Shown: positions 36,101-43,695, counted from the stretch's first letter. The stretch: 64,000 bases of DNA from JAAYCI01 sp031551695 (GCA_031551695.1 JAVBNG010000013.1:1-64000); one strand, 5' to 3'. Notes: generated by a model not told the origin, from the letters alone. Numbers and translations are program-made.

Positions 36101-39100
36101 GCGCCACCAGCGAAAGCGTGGCCGCCGCCGTGCGCCGCAGCATGCTTTTGGGCAGGACCACACGGCGCGCCACGGCGGCGCTTTTGCGCCAAACGCCTTT
36201 CCGCCGCAGGCCAAACAGCGCCGCCAGCACTGGCAGCGCAAACAATGCCATCACAAAAAACGGCTGATTGCCGTTCCCCGGTGCGGGCGGAGGTGTGCCG
36301 CCTGTGCCTGCGCTGCTTCCACCGCCGGAACCGCCGCCCCATATGCCGAGAGCGGCGGCGTTATCCGGTGCGGGATCATCCGCAGGCGCGGAGGTGTTGT
36401 CAGGCGCAGGGTCATCCGCCGGTGCGGCGGAACTGTCCGATGTGGAGCCATCGTCCGGCGCGGCGGGACTGTCCGATGTGGAACCATCGTCCGGCGCGGA
36501 ATCGCCCTCCGGCAAGCCATCCGTCTCCGGGTCATCCGGCGCGTTGTCTTTGCCCGGCGCCCCCTCATCCTCCGGCGGCGCAAAGCTGCCTTCCGGCAGC
36601 TCGATGCCGAAATACGCCATGGAAAGAGGCGCTGAAAAACCGTCGGCGCCCACCACGGTTGAGCCGTACACACGCACTTGCAGGGTGTGGGTTTGCGCGA
36701 AGTCCGGCACCTGGAACAGCAGGTTGTTCCGCAGGAATGCCTCCGCGCCGGAAACGGATATGCCGCCGCCAAACGTGACGGCAACCGTGCCCGCGTGGGT
36801 GGTGGGGTCAATGTTGTAATGCACGGTGTGGCCGCCGTCATCCAGCACCAGCACATCGCCGTTTGTCACCTCCAGAACGGCGTGGTTCATGGGTGCGCCG
36901 ATGGACGGATAGCCGCTGATCGCGAGGTTCGACAGGCGGTAATACTGCCCGCTTGCGCCGTTTACGGCGCCATCTGCGTCGCATTTCACATAGCCGGAGG
37001 CGATTACCGCGTCCGCTTCCTCGCCGAAGATGGAAACGGCGGGCAAATCGTAATTCGCATACAGGCTGAGCGGCGCGGTAACGGGCTGGGCAAAATCGTA
37101 CGGCGCTCCCTCTCCATTGTTGTTTGCGTCCGCATCAACGCGCCAGCCGCCAAAGGTCCTGCCGGGGTGGTACGGCGCGCCGGCTTCCACCGCCCGGCCG
37201 TTTTCGGCCACAACCTGCACCAGCATCAGGCGGCCGGCATCATAAAAGGACGCCGTGTAGTACGCCGCGGTGCCGGTTTGGCTGCCCTGTTTCAGGTTTA
37301 TGCCGGTGTCGGCGCCTGTCACCGCGCCGCCGATTCTTACGTCGTATCCGGCGGTGGCGTCGTCGGCCAGCTTGTGCACATAGCGGTAGTGATAGGCGTT
37401 TTCGCCGCTGCTGTACGTTAGGACATATGCCTGTCCGTCCGCATGCCAGAGAGACACGCTTGCGCCCACCCATGGCGCGCCGTCCTTTTGCACATCCACT
37501 GTGACCTTGTAATATTCATCCGCAAGGACGGTTTCACCGGCCGCCAACCCGGCGGCCGTGAGGTGGAAGCTTTGCCCCGAAACCGCGCCGTTGATGAAAA
37601 CGTCATAAACATCATTGCCGGTGTCGCCCTGGATGACGCGGGTATATGCGGCGGTATTGCCGCTGGTGCTTTGGTATTGCAGAAATTGCCTCACCGCGCC
37701 TCCCTGGCGCAATGTCACCGAGGCATCCGTCCAAGGAGTGTCGTAGGTGAGGTTCAGTGTGGCCGTGTAATAGGGAATTTCGGCCTTGCGTTTTGCCGCT
37801 GTTGCCATGTCGAGGGTGTGGCTTGCGCCTATGGCCTGGTTGTCCACATAAATGTCATAGCGGTTGTTTGCGCCGGAGGCATTGTCGAATAAAACAGCCG
37901 CTTTGTGCGTGCCGCCGCCCACATCGTAGAGCAATCTGCTTTTCACGATGCCGTTTTGGCGCAGCGATACGTCGCCAACATCACTGCCCGTGCCGTCCAG
38001 CAGTGTGGTGACCTCGGCGGTGTAATATTGCAGGGTCTCGGTAAACTCCGTGCCTTTTTGTGAAGCGGCCGTCACTGACAGCGAGCGGCCCGTGCCGTTT
38101 CCGTTCAGGTAAATGTCGTAGGTGCCCACCGGCACGCCGTGCTTCGGGTCTTCCTTGTCGTCAAGGTAATAGCTGTAAACACCGGTGCCCGCCGCATCCG
38201 TCAGGGTATATTTCAAATAACCGCGCTGGTAGAGCTGCACGGTTTGCCCGGTGTAGCCCCCGTCGTCCAGCCGCAGGTTTACGGTGGCTTTGTAGGGGAC
38301 GGCGACCCATTTGGCAAACAGGATGCCGTTGGTGGGAAACATGGTATTGTTTGCCACGGCGGGAAGCGATGTGTTCAGCGTGCCGTTCGCTTTGATGACG
38401 CAGTCGCCCGCGCCGCCCATGCCGGTGTAGTAGCCGTCGAACACATAGCCCGGCAGCGTGGGCGCCGTGATGCCGGTAAGCGCGGGGCTGCCTGCGGCGG
38501 CTGCCTGCCTGCCGGCGTACCAGCCGTGGTCATATTTCAAGTAAACGTCTGTGGTGCCCGCGTTTGCCGCACCCATGCTGTTCAGCATAACGCGCCACAC
38601 GCCCGGCTGGTATTGGGCGTACAGCGTGGCGTCATCCGGGTAGCACCAGGTCCCGGCTGCGTCCACGTAGGCATGCCTGGCGCCGCCCTCAAAATAGCCG
38701 CTGTTGTTAATGACGCCGGTGCCGCCGGAAGGTGCGGTGAAAAAGCCGAGGAAATCCCAGCCAAGCAAATCGATGTTCAGCCGTGTGCCGGTGGCGGTGT
38801 TGTAGTTGACGCCTGCCACCACATTGATGTCCGCCATGCCGGTGGGGTTTGGGGTGCTGCTGGCACGCGTGGGTTTGTTTACATCGAAGCGCAGGGTATA
38901 GCGGGCATTCCGCTGCCAGCTGTCCTGTGTTGTGGCAATCGCGCTGTGCACGGCGGGCTTGCCGTTCACGGCGCCGCTGCCCGTGCTGCCGGTGCCGCTG
39001 CAGGCGGCCGTGGAGGCGACGTAAACAGTGCCGCCCGCGCCCGCGGCGCCCACACTGCCGCCGCCCGCGCCCACGCCGCCCTTGAGTCCCTGTGCGCCGG

Positions 39101-40814
39101 TTTTTTGCTGCCCGCCGCCCGCGCCGCCGCCTGCAATGCCTGCGCCACCCGTGCCGCCGCTTGCGTCGATGGGGGTGAACGCCTCGGAGCCGGGAGAAAG
39201 GGTGTATGCCTGGAAATAGCCGCCGCTTCCGCCGCCGCCGCCACCGCCGCCGCTGGCCCCGCCGCTGCCGATGAACGCGCCCTGCCCGCTGCTGCCGCCG
39301 CCACCGCCGCCGCCGCCGTCGCCGCAGTTGAAAAACGCCGCCGTGCCCCACATGAAGGCGATACCCTGGTTGTGACCTGTGCCGCCGCCGCCGTTTGCAC
39401 CGCCGTTTCCGCCGCCGCCGGTGACAGTGGCGCCATCCATCACGTAAAGCGTGCCCGCGCCGCCGGAATCAGCGCCGTTCGCGCCGGGCGAGGCGTGGCC
39501 CTGCCGCCCGGCCGTCTTGATGTTGCGCATGATGGGCGTGATAGGAGAAACGTATAAGAGCGTGGCGCCGCCTTCGTCGCCAAGGCCCCCGTCGCCGCCA
39601 AGGCCACCTTCGCTGCCGTTCGACCCGATGCCCGCACCGCCGCCGCCGGCCCCGTTGCCACCGTTGCCGCCGTTGCCCGCGCCGCTGTCGATTTGTATTC
39701 CCACCGGCACGCTGAACAGGCCGAGGCTTTGCCAGTAAGTGCCCGTGTCGGAATAGCCTTCCCCGCCGCTAACGCCGTGCCCGGCGTTTCCGCCGTCGCC
39801 GCCCTGCACCACCAGCGTGCCGGAACCCCGCACATACAGGCAGTTGCCGCCGGCAAGCAAAATGGCAGCGTGCCCCCTTGCGCCGTCGTAATCCGCGGCG
39901 GTGCCGCTGGCGCCCTTTACGGTAAGCGTTATGCCGTTTGGAATCCACAGCACCGCAGGGCTGGCAGCGTTGGTGGCGCTGCTCACCACCAAGCCGTTTT
40001 TTAGGCTGGCCGGGTCTTGGCCGCCGTCAATGGTGGTGTCGGCGGCGACGGTATACACGGTGTTCGGCATCATCTGCCGCCCGGCGTCCGAGGCCGTAAG
40101 CACAGTGGCCGCACCTGCGGTGTTGGTGGAATCCGTCAGGGCGTATTTGGAAAAATGGCTGGTGGTAAAGACATATTGACGCCTGCCGTCCATTTCCACA
40201 AGGCGGCCCGGCATTTTTTCGATGTCGCCGTTTTCCGCTATGTACCACACGGCGGTGTAGTCGCCGCTCATAGCAGCGGGTAAATCGATTGCCACGTCCA
40301 CCCGGCCGCCTGGCTGGACTTCTTTGCCGTCTTTCACAAGTGAGAGCTCCATGGGCAGCGCCAACATAGGCATGTCTGCAAATACGCCCTCCGCCGCGGC
40401 GATGGAGCGCAATATCCCGGTAGAAATGCAATTGCTTTCGGTTTCGGCCCGCCGGAGGGCGGCACCATTTTGTCCGGAGACATTTACGTCCAGAAGCACC
40501 GGGGAATCCGCAAGCATGGCCCGATACAAAAAGTCCGGCTCGGAGGGCGACAGCCTCGGGGCCAGACCTTCGGCATCTGCACTGCCCAAAAGTTCCACGC
40601 GCAGCGCTGCGCCGCCGGGCAAAGCGCCTTTGTCAAACTCCGAAACGGAAACATCTAAAGCGGGGCGACCAAAGCCGCCGGTACGCTGCATAGCCAACGA
40701 AAAGATGGACACAAGCGCCGTAAAAACGCATACAGACGCGCAGATGTTCAACACCCTGCGCTTTATCGGAAGTTTTTTGAAAAGAGATGTCACGTGCCGA
40801 AATCCATTCTCCAT
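30198..40814 (-). CDS. Giant double surface protein (3538 aa) with an internal membrane anchor and internal signal peptide
   Basis: One reading frame holds two homologous surface proteins. Half A (residues 1 to about 1540) has a basic N-terminus and membrane segment, a Gly-rich section, InlB-like repeats, a block of about 90-residue repeats and an Asp/Pro/Ser stalk ending in a hydrophobic helix and LRRKGVWRK (about 1519-1542). Half B begins with a signal-like MLRRTAAATLSLVALAG (from 1558), repeats the Gly-rich and about 90-residue sections, adds many Listeria-Bacteroides repeats (typical phrase FAGWYTN..LYAKW), a Ser/Gly stalk, and the sorting tail APRTGD, helix, CRRRK. Start at 40814 is preferred over 40868 (AGGCGG upstream; the latter lies before the predicted transcript start). 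Likely surface adhesin. Confidence 0.8.
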   Translation of the reverse strand: MENGFRHVTSLFKKLPIKRRVLNICASVCVFTALVSIFSLAMQRTGGFGRPALDVSVSEFDKGALPGGAALRVELLGSADAEGLAPRLSPSEPDFLYRAMLADSPVLLDVNVSGQNGAALRRAETESNCISTGILRSIAAAEGVFADMPMLALPMELSLVKDGKEVQPGGRVDVAIDLPAAMSGDYTAVWYIAENGDIEKMPGRLVEMDGRRQYVFTTSHFSKYALTDSTNTAGAATVLTASDAGRQMMPNTVYTVAADTTIDGGQDPASLKNGLVVSSATNAASPAVLWIPNGITLTVKGASGTAADYDGARGHAAILLAGGNCLYVRGSGTLVVQGGDGGNAGHGVSGGEGYSDTGTYWQSLGLFSVPVGIQIDSGAGNGGNGGNGAGGGGAGIGSNGSEGGLGGDGGLGDEGGATLLYVSPITPIMRNIKTAGRQGHASPGANGADSGGAGTLYVMDGATVTGGGGNGGANGGGGTGHNQGIAFMWGTAAFFNCGDGGGGGGGGSSGQGAFIGSGGASGGGGGGGGSGGYFQAYTLSPGSEAFTPIDASGGTGGAGIAGGGAGGGQQKTGAQGLKGGVGAGGGSVGAAGAGGTVYVASTAACSGTGSTGSGAVNGKPAVHSAIATTQDSWQRNARYTLRFDVNKPTRASSTPNPTGMADINVVAGVNYNTATGTRLNIDLLGWDFLGFFTAPSGGTGVINNSGYFEGGARHAYVDAAGTWCYPDDATLYAQYQPGVWRVMLNSMGAANAGTTDVYLKYDHGWYAGRQAAAAGSPALTGITAPTLPGYVFDGYYTGMGGAGDCVIKANGTLNTSLPAVANNTMFPTNGILFAKWVAVPYKATVNLRLDDGGYTGQTVQLYQRGYLKYTLTDAAGTGVYSYYLDDKEDPKHGVPVGTYDIYLNGNGTGRSLSVTAASQKGTEFTETLQYYTAEVTTLLDGTGSDVGDVSLRQNGIVKSRLLYDVGGGTHKAAVLFDNASGANNRYDIYVDNQAIGASHTLDMATAAKRKAEIPYYTATLNLTYDTPWTDASVTLRQGGAVRQFLQYQSTSGNTAAYTRVIQGDTGNDVYDVFINGAVSGQSFHLTAAGLAAGETVLADEYYKVTVDVQKDGAPWVGASVSLWHADGQAYVLTYSSGENAYHYRYVHKLADDATAGYDVRIGGAVTGADTGINLKQGSQTGTAAYYTASFYDAGRLMLVQVVAENGRAVEAGAPYHPGRTFGGWRVDADANNNGEGAPYDFAQPVTAPLSLYANYDLPAVSIFGEEADAVIASGYVKCDADGAVNGASGQYYRLSNLAISGYPSIGAPMNHAVLEVTNGDVLVLDDGGHTVHYNIDPTTHAGTVAVTFGGGISVSGAEAFLRNNLLFQVPDFAQTHTLQVRVYGSTVVGADGFSAPLSMAYFGIELPEGSFAPPEDEGAPGKDNAPDDPETDGLPEGDSAPDDGSTSDSPAAPDDGSTSDSSAAPADDPAPDNTSAPADDPAPDNAAALGIWGGGSGGGSSAGTGGTPPPAPGNGNQPFFVMALFALPVLAALFGLRRKGVWRKSAAVARRVVLPKSMLRRTAAATLSLVALAGVAGPLMLGVQAATPYWNGYTEVTGATTLYSGYYYKVTSSRTINGTLGVGAGPDGATLYLASGVTLTVNGANGSGGGGGNAAVYLPGGATLILRGGGTLAANGGGGGSAGNGAPGGDASRSVNTYYTGSGGSGGYGGGGGGAGIGTHGADGGSGGSGGSGFTTTSDDNRTDGNSGYPGSSGSGSGAAGALRVLDSARVQATAGNGGSAGATGSNGSYTGGYINDRYRYAGGGGGGGRGAGGSAASPIGTGGSGGGGGGGGGGGGFNYHRQPSPTANGGHGGDAPNGSGLAGTITNSDDGVPDFYARQGGNGANAGGNGTKSNSNGNIYISTASGASVNTYNSSRGTDPATATITYHANGGALNFTPATQVVMSGSYPNSLRPFGGAPGSPTRTGYAFLGWNYDQTQANQGTITAGWDAAGSGIYYYSATQTALYAVWAANTYTVALNKNHSDTAPWAPGTASLYQKYDNGWFFNSASTQPVGANGSGNPITLPARTGYDFAGYYNTAAATGGTQFLDADGYLATAATNAFSANGSLYARWAPHRYTVNYYTNHAGDDTTLYLTQTADYGTTYDYPSIGGTGETPTAPQREGYTFMGWNTERAGAATALGRFTTTYANLIPDDGAIVDYYAIWKVNENTITYNMGGVDVFTAPPAGKYLYTDTFARLPVAPVPQNNKYFFSGWEVTTPGSAYTGGGAPDGNTGFTQGAVFVSGATVPFSRAYGDVTLTALWTETEGVEARTGILTIPAGTFETPRTYESAYVETYLDGVKTRKNSVDLYQGGQKRFAMAYDNAAEQYSLLADTAEAAGVFNVFVDGKDTGKTVTFGGPAAQVCYYSATVATTMNGAPEDAGRVELRNGGTILAVGRAGTGTYTDVRQVDGIGGDGAAVWEIWVDGENAGQTIAYAAGQNHVTVNRYAVEVGVTLDDAPTDILGAGLLKCEGLSTRPLAQTSVGAYECVGFEDTAHLWQVWLGGKDTGRTARFTQDARATQIRYYTSGVTTHLDGMDADLGVVALVPPSGDAVTLARRATGVYEAISLESDTVYGVYVNGVDTGKTLRFKTGEATLALEFYSVTYQISGADPDVTGALPADPQAYTAGSTARAHAPGSLHKPDNGAIFYVFDGWKDDDDNVYSAGKPILMDNKKILTAQWAQSGSAEAMWIIAGQAGAQYGTLAEALAAVASSGAGVAVTLLRSTELSGQDAELGAGDSLTLEPGAKLTIENCILMNYGAITNGEELLCGSGGVFHNHGNVTDASLVGTQSSGIADNWVVFDANGRGTAPAARYVDFSATITGDITPSGIPAGYVFTGWSQSPSGGTLWAQDSAPVTNPVILYAQWGDFTYTVTFSANGHGTAPPAVPAIPGTAISTPAQPAAAGYVFGGWFKSAACAAGDRWNFGADAVTANLTLYAKWTPQAYNLRFDVQGHGTAPAAQRVAFGATAAQPAAPAETGYTFGGWYQDAALHSAWSFTVNTMPARDMILYAKWNVNRYTVYFDTGSLGNFLYPTPGPNEDAPPNPYQRKMEYGALIAEPDFDLTTPGTQTPAEPGYNFAGWYADPGFTTAWDFSSGTVPVGGVRIYGKWQPLGYTATLDALGGSGGTAQTGATFGQNPPGITPPERTGDTFAGYYSSPDGGGTLDKQYYFYDGSAACPWDIPADATLYAKWITGECNVFFSMNGHGAGPDPQMVPVGDLVPEPAPAPAAAEYTFAGWYTNAACTGGNKWDFGTDIVPPQGVTLYAKWNSIFKNVTFDTNGYGIAATVLKARPGHLVLPGGSTKEMFDAVPSTDPGGYTFAGWYTNRACSDGSVWHLDMDLMPDSDLTLYAKWIANLYPVTFDVQGHGTAPASYTAPFGSKLTPPAEPSKQGYTFLGWYKAPSGTEQWIFDTDTVPVGGITLYARWKADKSSSSSSGSSSGSSSGSSGSNGSASDSSPASSTPVAPRTGDGAPVIFWLVLLGTAFAALAVLLLCRRRK

Positions 40815-40858
40815 GCTGTTCGCACCGCCTGCATAATTTGGCAAGAAATCCCCTTTGC

Positions 40859-40891
40859 ATCGTATCATGAGGTGTAGAACAAATGTAGAAC
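40859..40891 (-). promoter_or_regulatory. Predicted SARP-type operator and promoter of the 3538-aa gene
   Basis: On the plus strand TGTAGAAC is repeated exactly at 40873-40880 and 40884-40891, an 11-base period (one DNA turn). Read on the minus strand, the repeats end 8 bases before TACGAT (40864-40859), a possible -10 box. SARP-family regulators typically bind direct repeats of 11-bp period about 8 bases before the -10. A SARP-like response regulator is encoded immediately upstream, so it is the natural candidate to bind here. Confidence 0.6.
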
Positions 40892-40903
40892 ACGGATTGC
40901 ATG

Positions 40904-40931
40904 AAAAACGCCACCCGTCCGGGTGGCGTTT
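40904..40931 (-). terminator. Terminator after the response regulator gene
   Basis: AAACGCCACCCG (40906-40917) and its complement (40920-40931) form a 12-bp stem with a two-base loop on paper, followed on the minus strand by TTTTT. It separates the two-component genes from the giant gene, which therefore needs the promoter described above. Confidence 0.85.
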
Positions 40932-40947
40932 GGCCGCGCGAAAGCGG

Positions 40948-41751
40948 CTATTCCATTTGCCTTTGCTGCCGGTATTCCAGCAGGGCGGCAGTGAACTCTC
41001 CCCAGCTGTAATTCGTCATATACTCACCCATGTATTCGTTCACCGCCTTGGGGTCGCCCTCTTGGTAGCGGTACAGGTCGCATTGTACTTTGGTCTTGTC
41101 AATTGCCAGAAAGTTTTGCCTGCGCACAAGGATATGCTGCGCACCGGCCCTCGCAAGGTCGCGGCGCAGGGCGGTGATGTAGGTTTGCAGCTGTTGCTGG
41201 CGGCTGCGGTCATAGGGGCCTTGTTCCCACAAAACAGCCGCCAGATCTTTGGCCGTCACACCCGCGCCGCCGCGGTCCACAAGGTAGGCCAACAGTTCTT
41301 TGGATTTGCTGCGGCTGAACAGGATGGGCTCCCTATCCACCAGAACGTCAAAATTTCCAAATGTCCTGATTTGAACACCTATTGTCACCGGCATTTGCGG
41401 ATACCGGAGGTTCTCCATTTCCCGTTCGATATCCGCCGCCGAAACGGGCTTTGCAAGGTATCCGCTGGCATGCAACGCAAACGCGTCCGCCGCGTATTCA
41501 TGGTAGCCTGTGACGAAAATGATATTTGCCTGCCCGTGCAGCTCTTTGATTTTTGCAGCCAGCACCAACCCGTTCATGCCGCGGGTTTCAATATCGAGGA
41601 ACGCGATGTCCACCGGGTGACCGGACGCAAAGCGCAGCGCTTCGTCGAAACGGCGGAAGCAGGAAAGCGCGCATTCGGGAACGGCTTCCCGAATGGAGCG
41701 TTCCAGAATTTTGAGCGCGTGATACTCGTCGTCCACCGCGATGATGTTCAT
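40948..41751 (-). CDS. Response regulator with REC, winged-helix and BTAD-like domains (SARP-like)
   Basis: A 267-aa regulator. The receiver domain (1-118) has the acidic pair Asp7/Asp8, phospho-acceptor Asp53 and the Lys in YLAKPVS. An OmpR/SARP-type winged helix follows (about 128-225: KSKELLAYLVDRGG, then QLQTYITALRRDL) and a short BTAD-like end (GEYMTNYSWGEF). This is the COG3947 architecture. Start at 41751 has AAAGGAGAGCG upstream and overlaps the kinase stop (ATGA), so both are translated together. It probably controls the adjacent giant surface protein. Confidence 0.88.
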   Translation of the reverse strand: MNIIAVDDEYHALKILERSIREAVPECALSCFRRFDEALRFASGHPVDIAFLDIETRGMNGLVLAAKIKELHGQANIIFVTGYHEYAADAFALHASGYLAKPVSAADIEREMENLRYPQMPVTIGVQIRTFGNFDVLVDREPILFSRSKSKELLAYLVDRGGAGVTAKDLAAVLWEQGPYDRSRQQQLQTYITALRRDLARAGAQHILVRRQNFLAIDKTKVQCDLYRYQEGDPKAVNEYMGEYMTNYSWGEFTAALLEYRQQRQME

Positions 41752-43037
41752 TGCAAACGCTCTCCTTTGGGAATGAGTATCGTCGCCGTTGTCCCCGCAC
41801 CGGGTGTGCTTGTGACCTGCAGTGTTCCCCCGCACATGGAGGCCAGCCGGGCATGGACGTTTTCAAGGCCGATGTGGCTTCGCCCGTCGCTGGCGGCGCC
41901 TTCTTCGGCAAACCCGGCGCCGTTGTCTGTTATCGTAACGCGCCAGTGGTGTTCGGTTTCGTCCGTGCACAGCGCAACGGCGCCGCCTGTAAGGTTTTTG
42001 CCAACACCGTGGCGCACTGCGTTTTCCACAATCGGCTGCACAGTGAGCGGAGGGAGCAAGAAATCACATGCCTCAATTTCATAGCTGACCGTAAGTTCGT
42101 CCAAGTAACGTTTTTGTTCCAGAGCCACGTAAGTGCGCACGTGCCCAAGTTCCTGCCGAAACGGAATGAGCCCGTGTTTGCCAAGGCTGTCCAGGTTGCC
42201 CCGCAGGTATTTGGAAAAGTCGTGCACGGCTTCCCGCGCCTGCGGGGGGTCTTCCACACACAGGTTTTCAATGGCGGACAGGCAGTTGTATAAAAAATGG
42301 GGTTGGATTTGGCTGAGCATGACGGCGATGCGGCTTTCAGCCAGTTCGGCTTCCTTCTGCGCCAGCTGCTTTTCCCGATGAACCTGGATGTTCAGGAAAA
42401 TGATGAGCGTGGCCAGCGCCAACGCGGCCGAGGCCACCATCAGATGCTGGAAGAACAAATTGCCGATGATGCCGATGGTTATGATAAGAGGATAGGAGAT
42501 GAATGTGAGCGTTTTTCGTGTGCCCAGCCGTTTACGATAGTGGAGCACCATGAGAATGATTGAAAAAAACATGCTTCCGCCAAAAGTGTATGGAACCCAA
42601 TAATATGCGCCCAGGCGGAACACATTGCTTCCGTCCAGATAGAAAACCAGCCCGCTATGCTGTGCGAAGGCAAGCACGGCAAAAAATGCGGCGAGAACCG
42701 CGGTGCCCGCAACGGCCAGCCTGCGCACGGCGGCATCTTCCAGTGGGATGCTTATGGCAATGTACACCAGCAGGGCAACAGAGATGAGCATGCCGAAGCT
42801 GTACCCAAAGAAATTGGCGCACCACAACAGCATATGCCAAGCAGCGCCGGGGCTGCCGTCAAACGCCCATGCTATGGTATCTGCAAGCAAAGTGGCAATG
42901 TTCAGGCACAAAATCAGCAAAAAAACCCGGTTTGCCGGCATGCTGCGGTAACGGCTGGTGAGTTGGTAAATGATGAGCGTAAGCAGCATGGCGCAGGCGA
43001 ACAGCTGCAACGCCACATTGGCAATCGTCAAATCCAT
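41748..43037 (-). CDS. Sensor histidine kinase, LytS-like with a multi-helix membrane sensor
   Basis: A 429-aa kinase. Residues 1-218 hold about seven membrane helices with short loops, as in 7TM-type histidine kinases, so the signal may be a membrane or hydrophobic cue. The His_kinase motif LSQIQPHFLYNCLSAIENL places the phosphorylated histidine at His247. The ATP-binding domain has PIVENAVRHG, DNGAGF and GLENVHARL. It overlaps the response regulator by four bases. Bases 43038-43412 carry no convincing gene; a terminator-like inverted repeat (AAAGGAGCT/AGCTCCTTT) lies at about 43353-43389. Confidence 0.9.
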   Translation of the reverse strand: MDLTIANVALQLFACAMLLTLIIYQLTSRYRSMPANRVFLLILCLNIATLLADTIAWAFDGSPGAAWHMLLWCANFFGYSFGMLISVALLVYIAISIPLEDAAVRRLAVAGTAVLAAFFAVLAFAQHSGLVFYLDGSNVFRLGAYYWVPYTFGGSMFFSIILMVLHYRKRLGTRKTLTFISYPLIITIGIIGNLFFQHLMVASAALALATLIIFLNIQVHREKQLAQKEAELAESRIAVMLSQIQPHFLYNCLSAIENLCVEDPPQAREAVHDFSKYLRGNLDSLGKHGLIPFRQELGHVRTYVALEQKRYLDELTVSYEIEACDFLLPPLTVQPIVENAVRHGVGKNLTGGAVALCTDETEHHWRVTITDNGAGFAEEGAASDGRSHIGLENVHARLASMCGGTLQVTSTPGAGTTATILIPKGERLQ

Positions 43038-43476
43038 GGATGCGTCTCCTCACAACGTAGTATAGCATTATTGTGTAGGGTCCTTCAATCGGCAGTGCAA
43101 TAAACATTGGACAGTGGAGGGTAACGATGAAGCAAGCTGTCCGCATCAGTTGCGACTTCGTTGGGATTTTGCCAGCGCCCACAGTCCCGGAAGGAAACGC
43201 ACTAGAAACCGCAAACGAAAGACCGGGGTAGCGGTTAAAAAAACCGGCCGTCTAGCATCTTCGCAATCTCAACATCTTTGGACATCAAATATGGGAATGA
43301 ACACAGGTATTGTTTGTATAGCGTTTATAATACAATTCAAGGATATGGTGAAAAAGGAGCTTCCGTAGAACTCAAAGGGAGCTCCTTTGGTTTTCACCTA
43401 CATAATTCCAATTTTCCGGTATCAGGTTCATTTGGCAGCACAGCGTGCCTTGCACTTGTTCGGAGCAGGGAACACA

Positions 43477-43512
43477 AAAACCCCGTTAAATCGTAAGATT
43501 TAACGGGGTTTT
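43477..43512 (-). terminator. Terminator of tRNA-Asn copy 3
   Basis: AAAACCCCGTTAAATC and its exact complement, four-base loop, with a T-rich minus-strand end. Same design as in copies 1 and 2. Confidence 0.88.
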
Positions 43513-43514
43513 CC

Positions 43515-43590
43515 TGGCTCCCCAAGTTGGACTCGAACCAACGACCCTGCGGTTAACAGCCGCATGCTCTACCAGCTGAGCTATTGAGGA
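43515..43590 (-). tRNA. tRNA-Asn (GTT), intact copy
   Basis: 76 bases with encoded CCA. Acceptor TCCTCAA/TTGGGGA, D-arm AGCTCAGCTGGTAGAGC, anticodon loop CTGTTAA (GTT) and T-arm TTGGTTCGAGTCCAA all pair. It is downstream of tRNA-Lys on the same strand. Confidence 0.95.
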
Positions 43591-43662
43591 ATATACGCAC
43601 CTACGATATTTTGCAGGAGGATTTGTGTTTCCTCGTTAGCAATCAGTCCTGTAAGCAGCTTA

Positions 43663-43692
43663 CGCATGCTCTACCAGCTGAGCTATTGAGGA
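43663..43692 (-). pseudogene. tRNA-Asn 5' fragment
   Basis: Thirty bases identical to the 5' end of tRNA-Asn (acceptor 5' strand and D-arm, to GCATGCG) lie between the intact tRNA-Asn and tRNA-Lys. The anticodon and T-arms are missing. It is complementary in content to the 3' remnant at 23335-23390, which breaks at nearly the same place in the tRNA. Confidence 0.8.
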
Positions 43693-43695
43693 ATA

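Larger units (their letters stand above)
43413..43590 (-). repeat. tRNA-Asn cassette repeat, copy 3 (complete)
   Basis: Complete unit: conserved tail from TTTCCGGTATCAGG, perfect terminator (stem 43477-43492 with 43497-43512) and intact tRNA-Asn. It is the likely parent of copies 1 and 2 because its tRNA is canonical and lies in a tRNA cluster. Confidence 0.82.

Noticed and set aside
38139..39557. 472-codon plus-strand frame with long Ala runs opposite the 3538-aa gene
   Set aside because: The Ala/Pro/Arg runs are the reverse complement of Gly codons in the glycine-rich section. There is no ribosome site or recognisable domain.
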